Assembly (NCBI RefSeq): GCF_011008935.1
Contig: NZ_JAAIVJ010000001.1
Span: 186,001-250,000, forward strand
DNA: 64,000 nucleotides
Source: Tabrizicola oligotrophica
Lineage (GTDB): Bacteria > Pseudomonadota > Alphaproteobacteria > Rhodobacterales > Rhodobacteraceae
Direction of reading: 5' to 3'
Shown: one piece after another, positions 1 through 9,256 of the stretch
Numbering within the stretch: the first letter of the stretch is position 1
How the letters are laid out: every line of letters begins with the position of its first letter
Translations under genes and position numbers: made by a program
The notes under the pieces: model-generated
The model's database searches: none
What the model saw: the letters and a program-made list of their open reading frames with translations, nothing else
Told to the model about the DNA's origin: nothing

Positions 1-1
1 G

Positions 2-274
2 CCCTTCGATTCGGTGCTGCGCGAAGTGCGCGAGTTCTTCGCGATCCACAAGGCCGAGGGCACTATCCCCGGCGGCGTGCATTTCGAGATGACCGGCAAG
101 GATGTGACCGAATGCACCGGCGGCCTGCGTGCGGTGTCGGATGAAAATCTGGCGGACCGCTACCACACCGCCTGCGATCCGCGGCTCAATGCCAGCCAGG
201 CGCTGGAGCTGGCGTTCCTTGTGTCGGAAGAACTGTCGGCCCAGCGCGCCGATGCCCGCCGCGCCGCGCTGTAA
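2..274 (+). CDS. 3-deoxy-7-phosphoheptulonate synthase, class II (3' part only)
   Basis: This is the C-terminal 90 or so residues of a class II (plant-type) DAHP synthase, which condenses phosphoenolpyruvate and erythrose-4-phosphate in the first step of the shikimate pathway. The tail carries the strongly conserved stretch around [13 protein letters not shown], the [11 protein letters not shown] segment and the LELAFLVSE helix, which match the end of the plant and bacterial class II enzymes. The gene begins before the window, so its start and active-site N-terminal part cannot be judged. It ends in TAA and is followed at once by a strong hairpin terminator. Confidence 0.88.
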   Translation, partial: PFDSVLREVREFFAIHKAEGTIPGGVHFEMTGKDVTECTGGLRAVSDENLADRYHTACDPRLNASQALELAFLVSEELSAQRADARRAAL

Positions 275-293
275 GGCAGATTGCAGACTGCAG

Positions 294-327
294 AAGGGCG
301 GCTCACGTGGGGCCGCCCTTTTCGTTT
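294..327 (+). terminator. Rho-independent terminator after the DAHP synthase gene
   Basis: A 9-bp perfect stem, AAGGGCGGC (294-302) with GCCGCCCTT (312-320), has a 9-nt loop and runs into TTCGTTT. It lies 20 nt after the stop codon. The convergent PAS gene ends at 326, so the same hairpin may also stop transcription from that side. Confidence 0.85.
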
Positions 328-994
328 AGCGCGACACCACCAGCCGCAGGTGCGGCCTGCCGCCCGGCGGCGTGAAGGGGCGCGGCGGCTCGGCAAAGGC
401 CGGCTCGGCAAGGGCCGGGGCCGACTGCATCGGCAAAGGCTCGCGCAGCAGGCGGCTGATGGTGAAGCGGCGCGGGGCGCGGCCGATCTCGCCGCGGACG
501 CACAGGCAGCCCAGCGCCAGATCCGGTTCGCCCTGCGATCCGATCAGCGGCAGCAGCTGCATCCGCGCCATGAGCGCCGGCCGCCCGATGCCGCGTTCGG
601 CCACCAGCCACAGATCCAGCACCTGCTCGCCGCGAAACAGCCCGCCCATGGCCTCGTTCAGCCGGGTGCGGGCCACCGGCTCCAGCAGCGCGGTGAGCGG
701 CATGCCCCGCACCTCCATGCCCAGAAGGTCGGAGATCGCCATGCCGGCAAGGCGCAGCCGCGCGTGGCCGGGGGCGACCTGTTCGACCAGAAACACCTGT
801 TCCAGCGCCGAGGCCATGCCGCGCGGGTTGATGTCGGCGCGGCGCGGCAACCGGCCATCCCTGCGCATCGCTTCCCAATAGGCGCGCACCTCTTGCAGCT
901 GGCGGAAATCGCCATCCCTGCCGCGCAGGCCGCCCCCGGTCTTGCCGTCGATGTACCAGACCATCTGCGACCTCGCCCCTTGCTGACCTGACAA
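326..994 (-). CDS. PAS domain-containing protein (PAS_5 type)
   Basis: This is a 222-residue soluble protein resembling the PAS_5 family, which is common and of unknown role in alphaproteobacteria. The start of the domain shows as an AYWEAMRRDGRLPRRADINP segment (residues 38-57), followed by a single PAS-like fold to about residue 175 with hydrophobic strands (FLVEQVAPGHARLRLAG). No kinase, GGDEF or other output domain is attached. The tail is rich in Pro and Ala and probably disordered. A start about 10 codons further in (MVWYIDG) is possible. It is divergent from the yicC-like gene, and the shared intergenic region holds a near match to a CtrA box. Confidence 0.7.
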   Translation of the reverse strand: MSGQQGARSQMVWYIDGKTGGGLRGRDGDFRQLQEVRAYWEAMRRDGRLPRRADINPRGMASALEQVFLVEQVAPGHARLRLAGMAISDLLGMEVRGMPLTALLEPVARTRLNEAMGGLFRGEQVLDLWLVAERGIGRPALMARMQLLPLIGSQGEPDLALGCLCVRGEIGRAPRRFTISRLLREPLPMQSAPALAEPAFAEPPRPFTPPGGRPHLRLVVSR

Positions 995-1046
995 TGACCC
1001 AAGCCGCCCCGGACTGCCCGTCCGGGGGGATGCCGCGTCATCGTCG

Positions 1047-1062
1047 TTACCATTTTCTTAAC
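1047..1062. promoter_or_regulatory. Near-consensus CtrA box (TTAC-N7-TTAAC)
   Basis: TTAC at 1047-1050, seven bases, then TTAAC at 1058-1062. It differs in one base from the TTAA-N7-TTAA(C) site of CtrA. It lies in the 146-bp divergent space between the PAS_5 gene and the yicC-like gene. The match is inferred by eye only. Confidence 0.3.
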
Positions 1063-1140
1063 ATAGCCGATCTGAAACGCCTTTTGCGGATAATCTCGAC
1101 AAATGGTAAACATCGCCGGGATATGCAGAGGGGGCCTCGG

Positions 1141-2040
1141 ATGACCGTTTCCATGACCGGATTTGCCGCGCGGCGCGGGCAGGGGGCGGGGCACAGCTGG
1201 GGCTGGGACATCCGCAGCGTCAACGGCAAGGGGCTGGACCTGCGGCTCAGGGTGCCGGACTGGATCGACGGGCTGGAACTTGCCTTGCGCGGCGAACTGG
1301 CCAAGGCGCTCAGCCGCGGCAATGTCAGCCTGTCGCTGCGCGTGGCGCGCGACGGCATGGGCGACGGGGCCGAAGGGCTGCGGGTCAACGCCCCGGCCCT
1401 CGCCGCCGTGCTGACAGCGATGAGCGAGGTGGAGCAGGCGGCCATGGCGGCGGGCGTCACGCTGGCGCAGGGCACGGCGGCGGATGTGCTGGCGGTGCGC
1501 GGCGTTCTGGACACCACCGCTGTCGAGATCGACACCGCGCCCCTGCGCGCCGCGATCCTTGCCGATCTGGCCCGGCTTCTGGCCGATTTCGCCACCATGC
1601 GCGCCGCCGAGGGGGCAGCGCTTCAGGGGGTGATCGCGGGGCAGCTCGAGGCGCTTGCCCGCCTGACCGCCGATGCAGCGCGCGAGGCCGCCGCCCGCCG
1701 CGAGGCCACCGCCGCCGGCCTGCGCGAGGCGCTGGCCAAGGTGCTGGCCAATGCCGAGGGCGTGGATGAAACCCGGCTGGCGCAGGAACTGGCGCTGATC
1801 GCGGTGAAGAACGATGTCACCGAAGAGCTGGACCGTCTGGCCGCCCATATCGGCGCGGCCCGCGCGCTCTTGGCCGAACCCGGCCCCGTGGGGCGCAAGT
1901 TCGACTTCCTGATGCAGGAATTCATGCGCGAGGCCAACACCTTGTGCTCCAAGGCGCAGTCGCTGGCCCTGACGCGGATCGGGCTTGACCTGAAAACGGT
2001 CATAGATCAGATGCGCGAGCAGGTTCAGAACGTGGAATGA
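1141..2040 (+). CDS. yicC: YicC/YloC-family endoribonuclease
   Basis: This 299-residue protein belongs to the YicC/YloC family of stress-associated endoribonucleases. The start at 1141 gives the family N-terminus MTVSMTGFA, so the in-frame upstream extension to 994 is rejected. The N-terminal YicC_N region includes the typical [14 protein letters not shown] segment. The C-terminal DUF1732 region holds the [13 protein letters not shown] and [17 protein letters not shown] motifs, which carry conserved acidic residues. The stop codon overlaps the gmk start (ATGA), the usual yicC-gmk pairing. The central part is a long Ala-rich helix. In relatives the protein acts on RNA in the cytoplasm; nothing here gives the substrate. 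Confidence 0.9.
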   Translation: MTVSMTGFAARRGQGAGHSWGWDIRSVNGKGLDLRLRVPDWIDGLELALRGELAKALSRGNVSLSLRVARDGMGDGAEGLRVNAPALAAVLTAMSEVEQAAMAAGVTLAQGTAADVLAVRGVLDTTAVEIDTAPLRAAILADLARLLADFATMRAAEGAALQGVIAGQLEALARLTADAAREAAARREATAAGLREALAKVLANAEGVDETRLAQELALIAVKNDVTEELDRLAAHIGAARALLAEPGPVGRKFDFLMQEFMREANTLCSKAQSLALTRIGLDLKTVIDQMREQVQNVE

Positions 2041-2690
2041 CAATGGCCCAGACCCAGCCCCGCCGCGGGCTACTTCTCATCCTCTCCTCGCCTTCGGGCG
2101 CGGGCAAATCCACCCTTGCCCGCCGGCTGATGGACTGGGACCCGACCTTGCGCTTTTCGGTCTCGGCCACCACCCGCAGCCCCCGTCCGGGCGAGGCGGA
2201 CGGGCGGGAATACTATTTCAAGACCCGCGATCAGTTCGAGGCGATGGTGGCGGAAGGCGAGATGCTGGAACATGCCGAGGTCTTCGGCAATTTCTATGGC
2301 AGTCCGAAAGGCCCGGTCGAGGCCGCGATGAAGGAAGGCCGCGACACGCTGTTTGACATCGACTGGCAGGGCGGCCAGCAGATCCGCAACTCGGCCCTTG
2401 GCCGTGACGTTGTGTCGGTCTTCGTCCTGCCGCCCTCGATCGCCGAGCTGGAGCGCCGGTTGCGGTCGCGCGCGCAGGATTCGGACGAGGTGATCGCGGG
2501 GCGCATGGCGAAATCGCAGGCCGAGATCAGCCATTGGGCCGAATATGACTATGTGATCGTCAACACCGACATCGACAAGGCCTTCGCCGAGCTTCTGACC
2601 ATCCTTCAGGCCGAGCGGATGCGCCGTGACCGCCAGCCGGGGTTGGCCGAGTTTGTCCGCGGTCTCAACAGGGAGTTCGAAGCGCGATGA
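2037..2690 (+). CDS. gmk: Guanylate kinase
   Basis: This 217-residue guanylate kinase phosphorylates GMP to GDP with ATP in nucleotide salvage and synthesis. The P-loop is [10 protein letters not shown] (residues 17-26), followed by the GMP-binding [11 protein letters not shown] and GREYYF motifs. The lid and base-binding part contains EYDYVIVN near the C-terminus. The length fits the family. The ATG at 2037 overlaps the yicC stop; a second ATG at 2043 is also possible. The stop overlaps the next start by ATGA, so the genes are translationally coupled. Confidence 0.96.
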   Translation: MTMAQTQPRRGLLLILSSPSGAGKSTLARRLMDWDPTLRFSVSATTRSPRPGEADGREYYFKTRDQFEAMVAEGEMLEHAEVFGNFYGSPKGPVEAAMKEGRDTLFDIDWQGGQQIRNSALGRDVVSVFVLPPSIAELERRLRSRAQDSDEVIAGRMAKSQAEISHWAEYDYVIVNTDIDKAFAELLTILQAERMRRDRQPGLAEFVRGLNREFEAR

Positions 2691-3208
2691 TCTATGAACT
2701 GGACGGCGTGAAGCCCGAGATCGACCCGACGGCATGGATCGCCCCGACCGCCGTGCTGATCGGCAACGTCATCGTCGGCCCGCGGGCGAACATCTGGTTC
2801 GGCGCGGTCTTGCGCGGTGACAATGAACCCATCGTGGTGGGCGAAGGGTCGAACATTCAGGAAAACTCGGTGCTGCATACCGACATGGGTTATCCGCTGA
2901 CCATCGGCGCCAATTGCACCATCGGCCACAAGGCGATGCTGCACGGATGTACGATCGCCGACGGCAGCCTGATCGGCATGGGCGCGACGCTGCTCAACGG
3001 CGCGAAGATCGGGGCCGGCTCGCTGGTCGGCGCCTGCGCGCTGGTGACGGAAGGCAAGGACATCCCGCCCGGCTCGCTGGTGATGGGCGCACCCGCCAAG
3101 GTGGTGCGCGAACTGGACGAAGCGGCGCAGGCCCGGCTCTTGAAATCCGCCGCTGGCTATCAGGCCAATGCCCGGCGCTTTGCCGCCGGCATGAAGCCCC
3201 TCGGCTGA
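2687..3208 (+). CDS. Gamma-carbonic anhydrase family protein
   Basis: This 173-residue left-handed beta-helix protein of the gamma-carbonic anhydrase/YrdA type shows hexapeptide repeats from about residue 12 to 145 (such as [21 protein letters not shown]). The three metal-ligand histidines are at [17 protein letters not shown], in the usual H-x(n)-H-x4-H arrangement. Such proteins bind Zn or Fe and may hydrate CO2 or act as assembly factors; the exact substrate is unknown. The gene overlaps gmk by ATGA, with GGGAG about 11 nt upstream as a weak ribosome site. Confidence 0.88.
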   Translation: MIYELDGVKPEIDPTAWIAPTAVLIGNVIVGPRANIWFGAVLRGDNEPIVVGEGSNIQENSVLHTDMGYPLTIGANCTIGHKAMLHGCTIADGSLIGMGATLLNGAKIGAGSLVGACALVTEGKDIPPGSLVMGAPAKVVRELDEAAQARLLKSAAGYQANARRFAAGMKPLG

Positions 3209-3263
3209 CGCCGTCCGGCCACCGGTTTGACATGGGCCGGGGCCGGACCTAGGTTGCCCCGCC

Positions 3264-4505
3264 ATGACTGAAAGCGCGACAGAACACCCGCCCAAGGCCC
3301 GGATCAACCGCGCCGTGATCTTCATCCTGATCACGGTGTTTCTCGACATGGTGGGCTTTGGCATCATCATCCCGGTCCTGCCGGCGCTGATCGGCGCAGT
3401 CGGCCATGTCACGCTTGGCGAGGCGGCGGTGATCGGCGGTTGGATGGCGGCGGGCTATTCGCTGGCGCAGTTCCTCTCCGGCCCCTTCCTTGGCAACCTG
3501 TCCGACCGCTACGGCCGGCGGCCGCTGCTGTTGCTGGCGATCTTCGGGCTGGGAGTGGATTTCCTCCTGCACGCGCTGGCCCCGACGCTGGGCTGGCTGT
3601 TTCTGGGCCGGATTCTGGCCGGGTTCTGCGGCGCAAGCTGGGTAATCGCCAATGCCTTCATCGCCGACATCACCCCGCCCGAGGAGCGCGGCCGCGCCTT
3701 TGGCCTGATGGGGGCGGCCTTTGGCCTTGGCTTCGTCATCGGCCCGGCTCTGGGCGGGCTTCTGGGCGAGTTCGGGCCGCGCGTGCCGTTCTATGTTGCG
3801 GCCGTGGTGTCCGGGTTGAACCTGATCTACGGGCTTTTCGTGCTGCCCGAGACGCTGGCCCCGGAAAACCGCCGCCGCTTCGACTGGCGCCGCGCCAACC
3901 CCTTTGGCGCCTTCAAGGTGTTCCGCAGCTATCCGGGCGTCTTGCCGCTTTGTGCCGTCATGGCGATGTTCTTCTTCTTTTCCTCGGTCTACCCGGCGAT
4001 CTGGCCGTTCTGGGGCAAGGCGAATTTCGGCTGGTCCGAGGCGATGGTCGGTCTGACGCTGGCGGTCTTTGGCGTGGTCATGGCGGTGTTTCAGGGGCTG
4101 CTCACGGGGCCTGCGGTGAAGCTCTGGGGCGAGTTTCGGGTGGCGGTGATCGGGCTTCTGTGCGCGGCCATCGCGGCCACGGGCTATGGCTTTGTCGGCT
4201 CGCTCAGCATGGTTGTAGTGCTGATGCTGGTGCATGGGCCGGAAGGCTTCGTGCATCCGATGCTGACCGCCATCCTGTCGAGCCGCGTGCCGGAAAATGC
4301 CCAGGGCGAGTTGCAGGGCGGCATCAGCGCCATCACCAATCTGGCGATGCTGGCGGGGACGGTGTTCTTCGCGCAGATCTTCGGCTGGTTCATGCGGCCC
4401 GAGGCGGCGAACCCGACACCCGATGTGCCCTATTTCGTCGCCGGCGCGGGGCTGGTGCTGACGCTTCTGGCGATGATCCGGGCGACGCGGAAGGAACAGT
4501 CATGA
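3264..4505 (+). CDS. MFS transporter, TetA-like group
   Basis: This 413-residue inner-membrane protein has about 12 predicted transmembrane segments and resembles the TCR/Tet (drug:H+ antiporter) branch of the major facilitator family. The N-terminal segment has the [15 protein letters not shown] motif, typical of TetA-like proteins. Motif A between TM2 and TM3 reads [11 protein letters not shown], and motif C-like glycines appear in TM5 ([12 protein letters not shown]). Relatives export tetracyclines or other small molecules. With no resistance neighbours, the substrate cannot be assigned, and a housekeeping exporter is more likely than acquired resistance. The stop overlaps the next start by ATGA. 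Confidence 0.82.
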   Translation: MTESATEHPPKARINRAVIFILITVFLDMVGFGIIIPVLPALIGAVGHVTLGEAAVIGGWMAAGYSLAQFLSGPFLGNLSDRYGRRPLLLLAIFGLGVDFLLHALAPTLGWLFLGRILAGFCGASWVIANAFIADITPPEERGRAFGLMGAAFGLGFVIGPALGGLLGEFGPRVPFYVAAVVSGLNLIYGLFVLPETLAPENRRRFDWRRANPFGAFKVFRSYPGVLPLCAVMAMFFFFSSVYPAIWPFWGKANFGWSEAMVGLTLAVFGVVMAVFQGLLTGPAVKLWGEFRVAVIGLLCAAIAATGYGFVGSLSMVVVLMLVHGPEGFVHPMLTAILSSRVPENAQGELQGGISAITNLAMLAGTVFFAQIFGWFMRPEAANPTPDVPYFVAGAGLVLTLLAMIRATRKEQS

Positions 4506-5737
4506 GCGAGGAACGCTTCACCGGCTCCTTCACCCAGCAGGAGCCGATCCCGGAAGCGGGAATCGCGGCGGCGCTCGCGGTGCTGCGCCATGGCCGGCTG
4601 CACCGCTACAACGAGGCGCCGGGCGAGATTGCCGAAACCGCGCTGCTCGAGGAGGAATTCGCCGCGCTGACCGGCGCGAAATACTGCCTTGCCGTGGCCT
4701 CGGGCGGCTATGCGCTCGGCTGCGCGCTCCGGGCGGTGGGGCTGGCGCCGGGCGAGCCGGTGCTGACCAATGCCTTCACGCTGGCCCCGGTGCCGGGGGC
4801 GATCGCGGCGGCGGGCGGCAAGCCGGTCTTCGTCGAAGTGACCGAGGATCTGACGCTGGATTTCGCCGACCTTGCGGCCAAGACCAAAGCGACCGGGGCG
4901 CGGCTTCTGATGCTCAGCCACATGCGCGGGCATCTGTGCGACATGGAGGCGCTGGCGGCGCTTTGCGACCATCTGGGCGTGACGATCATCGAGGATTGCG
5001 CCCATACCATGGGGGCGGCGTGGAAGGGCGTGCCGTCGGGGCGGCAGGGGCTGGTGGGGTGCTATTCGATGCAGACCTACAAGCACATGAATGCGGGCGA
5101 GGGCGGCTTTCTGATTTCCGACGATGCCGAAGTCATGGCCCGCGCCATCCTCTTGTCCGGCAGCTACATGCTTTACGCCAAGCACCGCGCCGCTCCGGGG
5201 CCGGAGGTGTTTGACCGGGTGCGGATGGAAACGCCGAACGTCTCGGGCCGGATGGACAACCTGCGCGCCGCGATCCTGCGCCCGCAACTGCCGACGCTGG
5301 CCGAGCGGGTGGACCGCTGGGCCGCGCTTTACCAGACGCTGGAGGCGGGCCTGCAGCACACGCCGGGCCTGCGGCTGGTCACACGCCCGACTGAGGAAAC
5401 CTATGTCGGCTCCTCGTTCCAGTTCCAGCTGCCGGGCTGGTCCGATGCCCGCATCGGGCTGTTCCTGACGCGCTGCATCGCCCGCGGGGTGGAGCTGAAA
5501 TGGTTTGGCGCCGATGAGCCGGTGGCCTTCACCTCGCGCTATGACCATTGGCGCTATGCCGCGCCGCAAAGCCTGCCGCAGACCGACCGCATCCTGAAAG
5601 GCCTGGTCGACATGCGCCTGCCGCTGACCTTCAGCCCCGCGGATGTGGCGCTGATCGGCCGCATCATCCGCGCCGAGGCGCTGGCGGTGGGGCAGGGGCC
5701 GGAGCCGGAAACGGTCGTCCCGCCGCGCGTGCAGTGA
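4502..5737 (+). CDS. DegT/DnrJ/EryC1-family PLP-dependent aminotransferase-like protein
   Basis: This 411-residue fold-type I PLP protein of the DegT/DnrJ/EryC1/StrS family usually transaminates keto-sugars. The cofactor aspartate lies in IIEDCAHTMGA, and the lysine expected to bind PLP is K194 in YKHMNAGEGG. The substrate-side GKPVFVEV strand is typical of the family. No sugar-nucleotide or polysaccharide genes are nearby, so the acceptor is unknown. It is coupled by ATGA to the MFS gene and by GTG/TGA overlap to the thermonuclease-like gene, which suggests one operon. Confidence 0.85.
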   Translation: MSEERFTGSFTQQEPIPEAGIAAALAVLRHGRLHRYNEAPGEIAETALLEEEFAALTGAKYCLAVASGGYALGCALRAVGLAPGEPVLTNAFTLAPVPGAIAAAGGKPVFVEVTEDLTLDFADLAAKTKATGARLLMLSHMRGHLCDMEALAALCDHLGVTIIEDCAHTMGAAWKGVPSGRQGLVGCYSMQTYKHMNAGEGGFLISDDAEVMARAILLSGSYMLYAKHRAAPGPEVFDRVRMETPNVSGRMDNLRAAILRPQLPTLAERVDRWAALYQTLEAGLQHTPGLRLVTRPTEETYVGSSFQFQLPGWSDARIGLFLTRCIARGVELKWFGADEPVAFTSRYDHWRYAAPQSLPQTDRILKGLVDMRLPLTFSPADVALIGRIIRAEALAVGQGPEPETVVPPRVQ

Positions 5738-6162
5738 GGCGCGACCCGGCGCTGGCGGCCTATGTGGCGCTGACGCTCCTCCTGCTGTGGTCGGCCGCCG
5801 ATCGCTGGGCGCCTTACCATGGCGCGGCCGCGGCCTGCCGGGTGGGCCATGTCATCGACGGCGACACGGTGGAGCTTCGCTGCGGCGCCGAGCGGCGCAG
5901 CGCCCGGCTGGTGGGCGTCGACACCCCCGAGACGCATGACCCGAAATGCCCGGCAGAGGCCGCCCTTGGCCGCAAGGCCACCGAACGGCTGCGGGCGCTG
6001 CTGGCTGCCGGTCCGGTGGCGGTCTTTCGGCAGGGCTTCGACAAATATCGCCGCGATCTGGTGGTGCTGACTGTTGCGGGCCGCGATGTGGGCGCGGTGC
6101 TGGTGGCCGAGGGGCTGGCGCGGGCCTATCATGGCGGCGCGCGCGGTGGCTGGTGTGGCTGA
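5734..6162 (+). CDS. Thermonuclease (staphylococcal nuclease)-like protein, membrane-anchored or exported
   Basis: This 142-residue SNase-fold protein starts with a GTG at 5734 that overlaps the preceding TGA. Residues 7-22 form one hydrophobic segment (signal peptide or anchor), so the domain is probably periplasmic. Family motifs are VIDGDTVEL (Ca-binding aspartates), RLVGVDTPET (catalytic Arg and Glu), FDKYRRDLV (second Arg) and VAEGLARAY. Active-site residues appear intact, so degradation of nucleic acid is plausible. The protein is short and ends in a Gly-rich tail. A small GC hairpin follows the stop codon. Confidence 0.84.
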   Translation: MRRDPALAAYVALTLLLLWSAADRWAPYHGAAAACRVGHVIDGDTVELRCGAERRSARLVGVDTPETHDPKCPAEAALGRKATERLRALLAAGPVAVFRQGFDKYRRDLVVLTVAGRDVGAVLVAEGLARAYHGGARGGWCG

Positions 6163-6176
6163 AGGGGCCTCAGCCC

Positions 6177-6263
6177 CCTCGCGCGTGCCGCGCCATGCCA
6201 TTGGTTCCTTGGATCAATGGCGAAACCAATGGCAAACCCCGAGGATATTTCCGAACAGATGAA
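6177..6263 (+). repeat. Structured intergenic repeat, copy 1 (upstream of nuoA)
   Basis: A perfect 10-bp inverted repeat, GCCATTGGTT (6197-6206) and AACCAATGGC (6224-6233), has a 17-nt loop. It is enclosed by CCTCG (6177-6181) and CGAGG (6240-6244) and followed by a GGATATTTCCG segment. A second copy in the same orientation lies at 24455-24528, after nuoN, with the same loop length and one compensatory pair change. Confidence 0.8.
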
Positions 6264-6347
6264 GGCCGGAGGCGGGCGAGTCGGGGCGTCGGGGGCCATG
6301 GGCCGCGCGCGCTGGTCCGCCCGGGAAAACGTGGCGCGGAAATTTCG

Positions 6348-6363
6348 GCATACAATTGCATAC
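6348..6363. promoter_or_regulatory. Spaced direct repeat GCATAC-AATT-GCATAC, possible regulator site
   Basis: Two identical GCATAC hexamers are separated by AATT, about 145 nt before nuoA. The AT-rich core stands out from the GC-rich surroundings. It resembles half-sites of GntR-type regulators, but no regulator is encoded beside it and the assignment is speculative. Confidence 0.3.
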
Positions 6364-6412
6364 GGTCGCCACAAATCCACGCTGCAAGGCGCTTTATTCC
6401 GCCGCTCCTGCG

Positions 6413-6441
6413 TTGACCCCGCCAAGGGGGCAGGGTAAACG
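6413..6441 (+). promoter_or_regulatory. Candidate nuo promoter (weak sigma70-like)
   Basis: TTGACC (6413-6418) is followed after 17 nt by TAAACG (6436-6441). The -35 box is good and the -10 box is poor (3 of 6). It would give a leader of about 60 nt before nuoA. Confidence 0.35.
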
Positions 6442-6506
6442 AAGCCAAGAGATCAAGCGGCCACAAGGGCCGTGGCTCGCCCGTTGCCAGCCAAAGGAGA
6501 CCGCTC

Positions 6507-7399
<893 letters not shown>

Positions 7400-7408
7400 G
7401 AGGTTCAA

Positions 7409-8011
7409 ATGTCGGAAGCCCTTGCAGAACTTGGCGCCTATCTGGAACTGAAGCGGCAAGATGCCGTGGTGGCCACGGAGATCGCCTTTGGCGAGCTGAA
7501 CGTCACCGTGCAGCCTGCGCATCTGGAAAGCTTTGTCGAATTCCTGCGCGACGATGCCGCCTGCCGGTTTACCTCGCTGGTCGACATCACCGCCGTCGAC
7601 CACCCCGAGCGCGACCCGCGCTTTGACGTGGTCTATCACTTCCTGTCGATGTACCAGAACATCCGCATCCGGGTGAAGCTGGCGACCTCCGAGGAAGAAA
7701 TGGTGCCCTCGATCGTGGCGCTGCATCCCGGCGCCAACTGGCTGGAGCGCGAGGTGTTCGACATGTTCGGCATCCTGTTCTCGGGCCACCCCGACCTGCG
7801 CCGGATTCTCACCGACTACGGCTTCCGCGGCCATCCCCTGCGCAAGGATTTCCCGACCACCGGTTATACCGAGGTGCGCTATGACGAGGCGCAAAAGCGC
7901 GTGGTCTATGAGCCGGTGAGTCTGGTGCAGGAATATCGGCAGTTTGATTTCATGTCGCCGTGGGAGGGTGCGCAATACATCCTTCCGGGCGACGAAAAGA
8001 AGGCGGGGTAA
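7409..8011 (+). CDS. nuoC: NADH-quinone oxidoreductase subunit C
   Basis: NuoC (30-kDa subunit) is a 200-residue hydrophilic protein of the Q module, separate here from NuoD rather than fused as in E. coli. The family signature is present as [18 protein letters not shown] followed by [25 protein letters not shown] lies just upstream of the ATG. The final third has the [15 protein letters not shown] segment common in alphaproteobacteria. The gene is 3 nt from nuoD. Confidence 0.97.
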   Translation: MSEALAELGAYLELKRQDAVVATEIAFGELNVTVQPAHLESFVEFLRDDAACRFTSLVDITAVDHPERDPRFDVVYHFLSMYQNIRIRVKLATSEEEMVPSIVALHPGANWLEREVFDMFGILFSGHPDLRRILTDYGFRGHPLRKDFPTTGYTEVRYDEAQKRVVYEPVSLVQEYRQFDFMSPWEGAQYILPGDEKKAG

Positions 8012-8014
8012 GCC

Positions 8015-9256
8015 ATGGACGGCGACATTCGGCAGAACTCCTACGACGACGGCAGCCGCGACGCAGAGGCCGGCGAGCATCGCATTCGCAACTTCAACAT
8101 CAACTTCGGCCCGCAACACCCTGCCGCGCATGGTGTTTTGCGTCTGGTGCTGGAGCTTGACGGCGAGATTGTCGAACGCTGCGACCCCCATATCGGGCTG
8201 TTGCACCGCGGCACCGAAAAGCTGATGGAAAGCCGGACCTATCTGCAGAACCTGCCGTATTTCGACCGGCTGGATTATGTGGCGCCGATGAACCAGGAAC
8301 ATGCCTGGTGTCTGGCGATCGAGCGGCTGACCGGCACCGAGGTGCCGCGGCGGGCGAGCCTGATCCGGGTGCTTTACAGCGAAATCGGCCGCATCCTGAA
8401 CCACCTCCTGAACGTCACCACGCAGGCGATGGACGTCGGCGCCCTGACCCCGCCGCTCTGGGGCTTTGAGGAACGCGAAAAGCTGATGGTGTTCTATGAG
8501 CGGGCCTGCGGGGCGCGGCTGCACGCCGCCTATTTCCGCCCCGGCGGCGTTCACCAAGACCTGCCGCCGGCGCTGATCGACGACATCGAGCAGTGGGCCA
8601 AGGAATTCCCGCGGGTTCTGGCCGACCTGCACGGGCTTCTGACCGAAAACCGCATCTTCAAGCAGCGCAATGCCGATATCGGCATCGTGACCGAGAAGGA
8701 CATTTCCGACTGGGGCTTCTCTGGCGTCATGGTGCGCGGCTCGGGCCTGCCGTGGGATCTGCGCCGCAGCCAGCCCTATGAGCTGTATTCGGAATTCGAC
8801 TTCCAGATTCCGGTCGGCAAGAACGGCGACTGCTATGACCGCTACCTCTGCCGCATGGCCGAGATGGACGAAAGCCTGAAGATCATCCATCAGGCGATTG
8901 CCAAGCTGCGCGCGCCCGAGGGCCAAGGCGACGTGATGGCGCGCGGCAAGATCAGCCCGCCGAAGCGGGGCGAGATGAAGCGCTCGATGGAAGCGCTGAT
9001 CCACCATTTCAAGCTTTACACCGAGGGCTTCCACGTTCCGGCGGGCGAGGTTTACGCCGCGGTCGAGGCCCCGAAGGGGGAATTCGGCGTCTATCTCAAG
9101 GCCGATGGTTCGAACAAACCCTACCGCGCCAAGATCCGCGCGCCGGGCTACATGCACCTGCAATCCATGGACTACATCTGCAAAGGCCACCAGCTTGCAG
9201 ACGTCTCCGCGATCATCGGCACGATGGACATCGTGTTCGGGGAGGTTGACCGCTAA
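8015..9256 (+). CDS. nuoD: NADH-quinone oxidoreductase subunit D
   Basis: NuoD (49-kDa subunit) is a 413-residue protein that forms the quinone cavity together with NuoB. The N-terminal [14 protein letters not shown] motif holds the conserved histidine beside N2. [12 protein letters not shown] follows, and the protein ends with the family C-terminal DIVFGEVDR. The stop TAA shares its last A with the nuoE ATG (TAATG), so translation of NuoD and NuoE is coupled. Confidence 0.97.
   Translation: MDGDIRQNSYDDGSRDAEAGEHRIRNFNINFGPQHPAAHGVLRLVLELDGEIVERCDPHIGLLHRGTEKLMESRTYLQNLPYFDRLDYVAPMNQEHAWCLAIERLTGTEVPRRASLIRVLYSEIGRILNHLLNVTTQAMDVGALTPPLWGFEEREKLMVFYERACGARLHAAYFRPGGVHQDLPPALIDDIEQWAKEFPRVLADLHGLLTENRIFKQRNADIGIVTEKDISDWGFSGVMVRGSGLPWDLRRSQPYELYSEFDFQIPVGKNGDCYDRYLCRMAEMDESLKIIHQAIAKLRAPEGQGDVMARGKISPPKRGEMKRSMEALIHHFKLYTEGFHVPAGEVYAAVEAPKGEFGVYLKADGSNKPYRAKIRAPGYMHLQSMDYICKGHQLADVSAIIGTMDIVFGEVDR

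Larger units (their letters stand above)
6163..6506. other. 344-bp intergenic region upstream of nuoA
   Basis: No gene is supported here. From left to right it holds a GGGGC/GCCCC hairpin (6164-6177) after the thermonuclease-like gene, a structured repeat (about 6177-6263), a spaced direct repeat (6348-6363), a weak sigma70-like promoter (6413-6441), a short GCCAC/GTGGC inverted repeat near 6461-6477 and the nuoA ribosome site AAAGGAGA (6493-6500). This is the most likely control region of the nuo operon. Confidence 0.6.

Noticed and set aside
3264-4505. Tetracycline resistance gene
   Set aside because: The TetA-like motifs are shared by many housekeeping exporters. There is no tetR-like gene, mobile element or unusual base composition around it, so only an MFS transporter is called.
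6348-6363. Start of a CRISPR array
   Set aside because: There are only two 6-bp units with a 4-bp spacer, no further repeats and no cas genes anywhere in the window.
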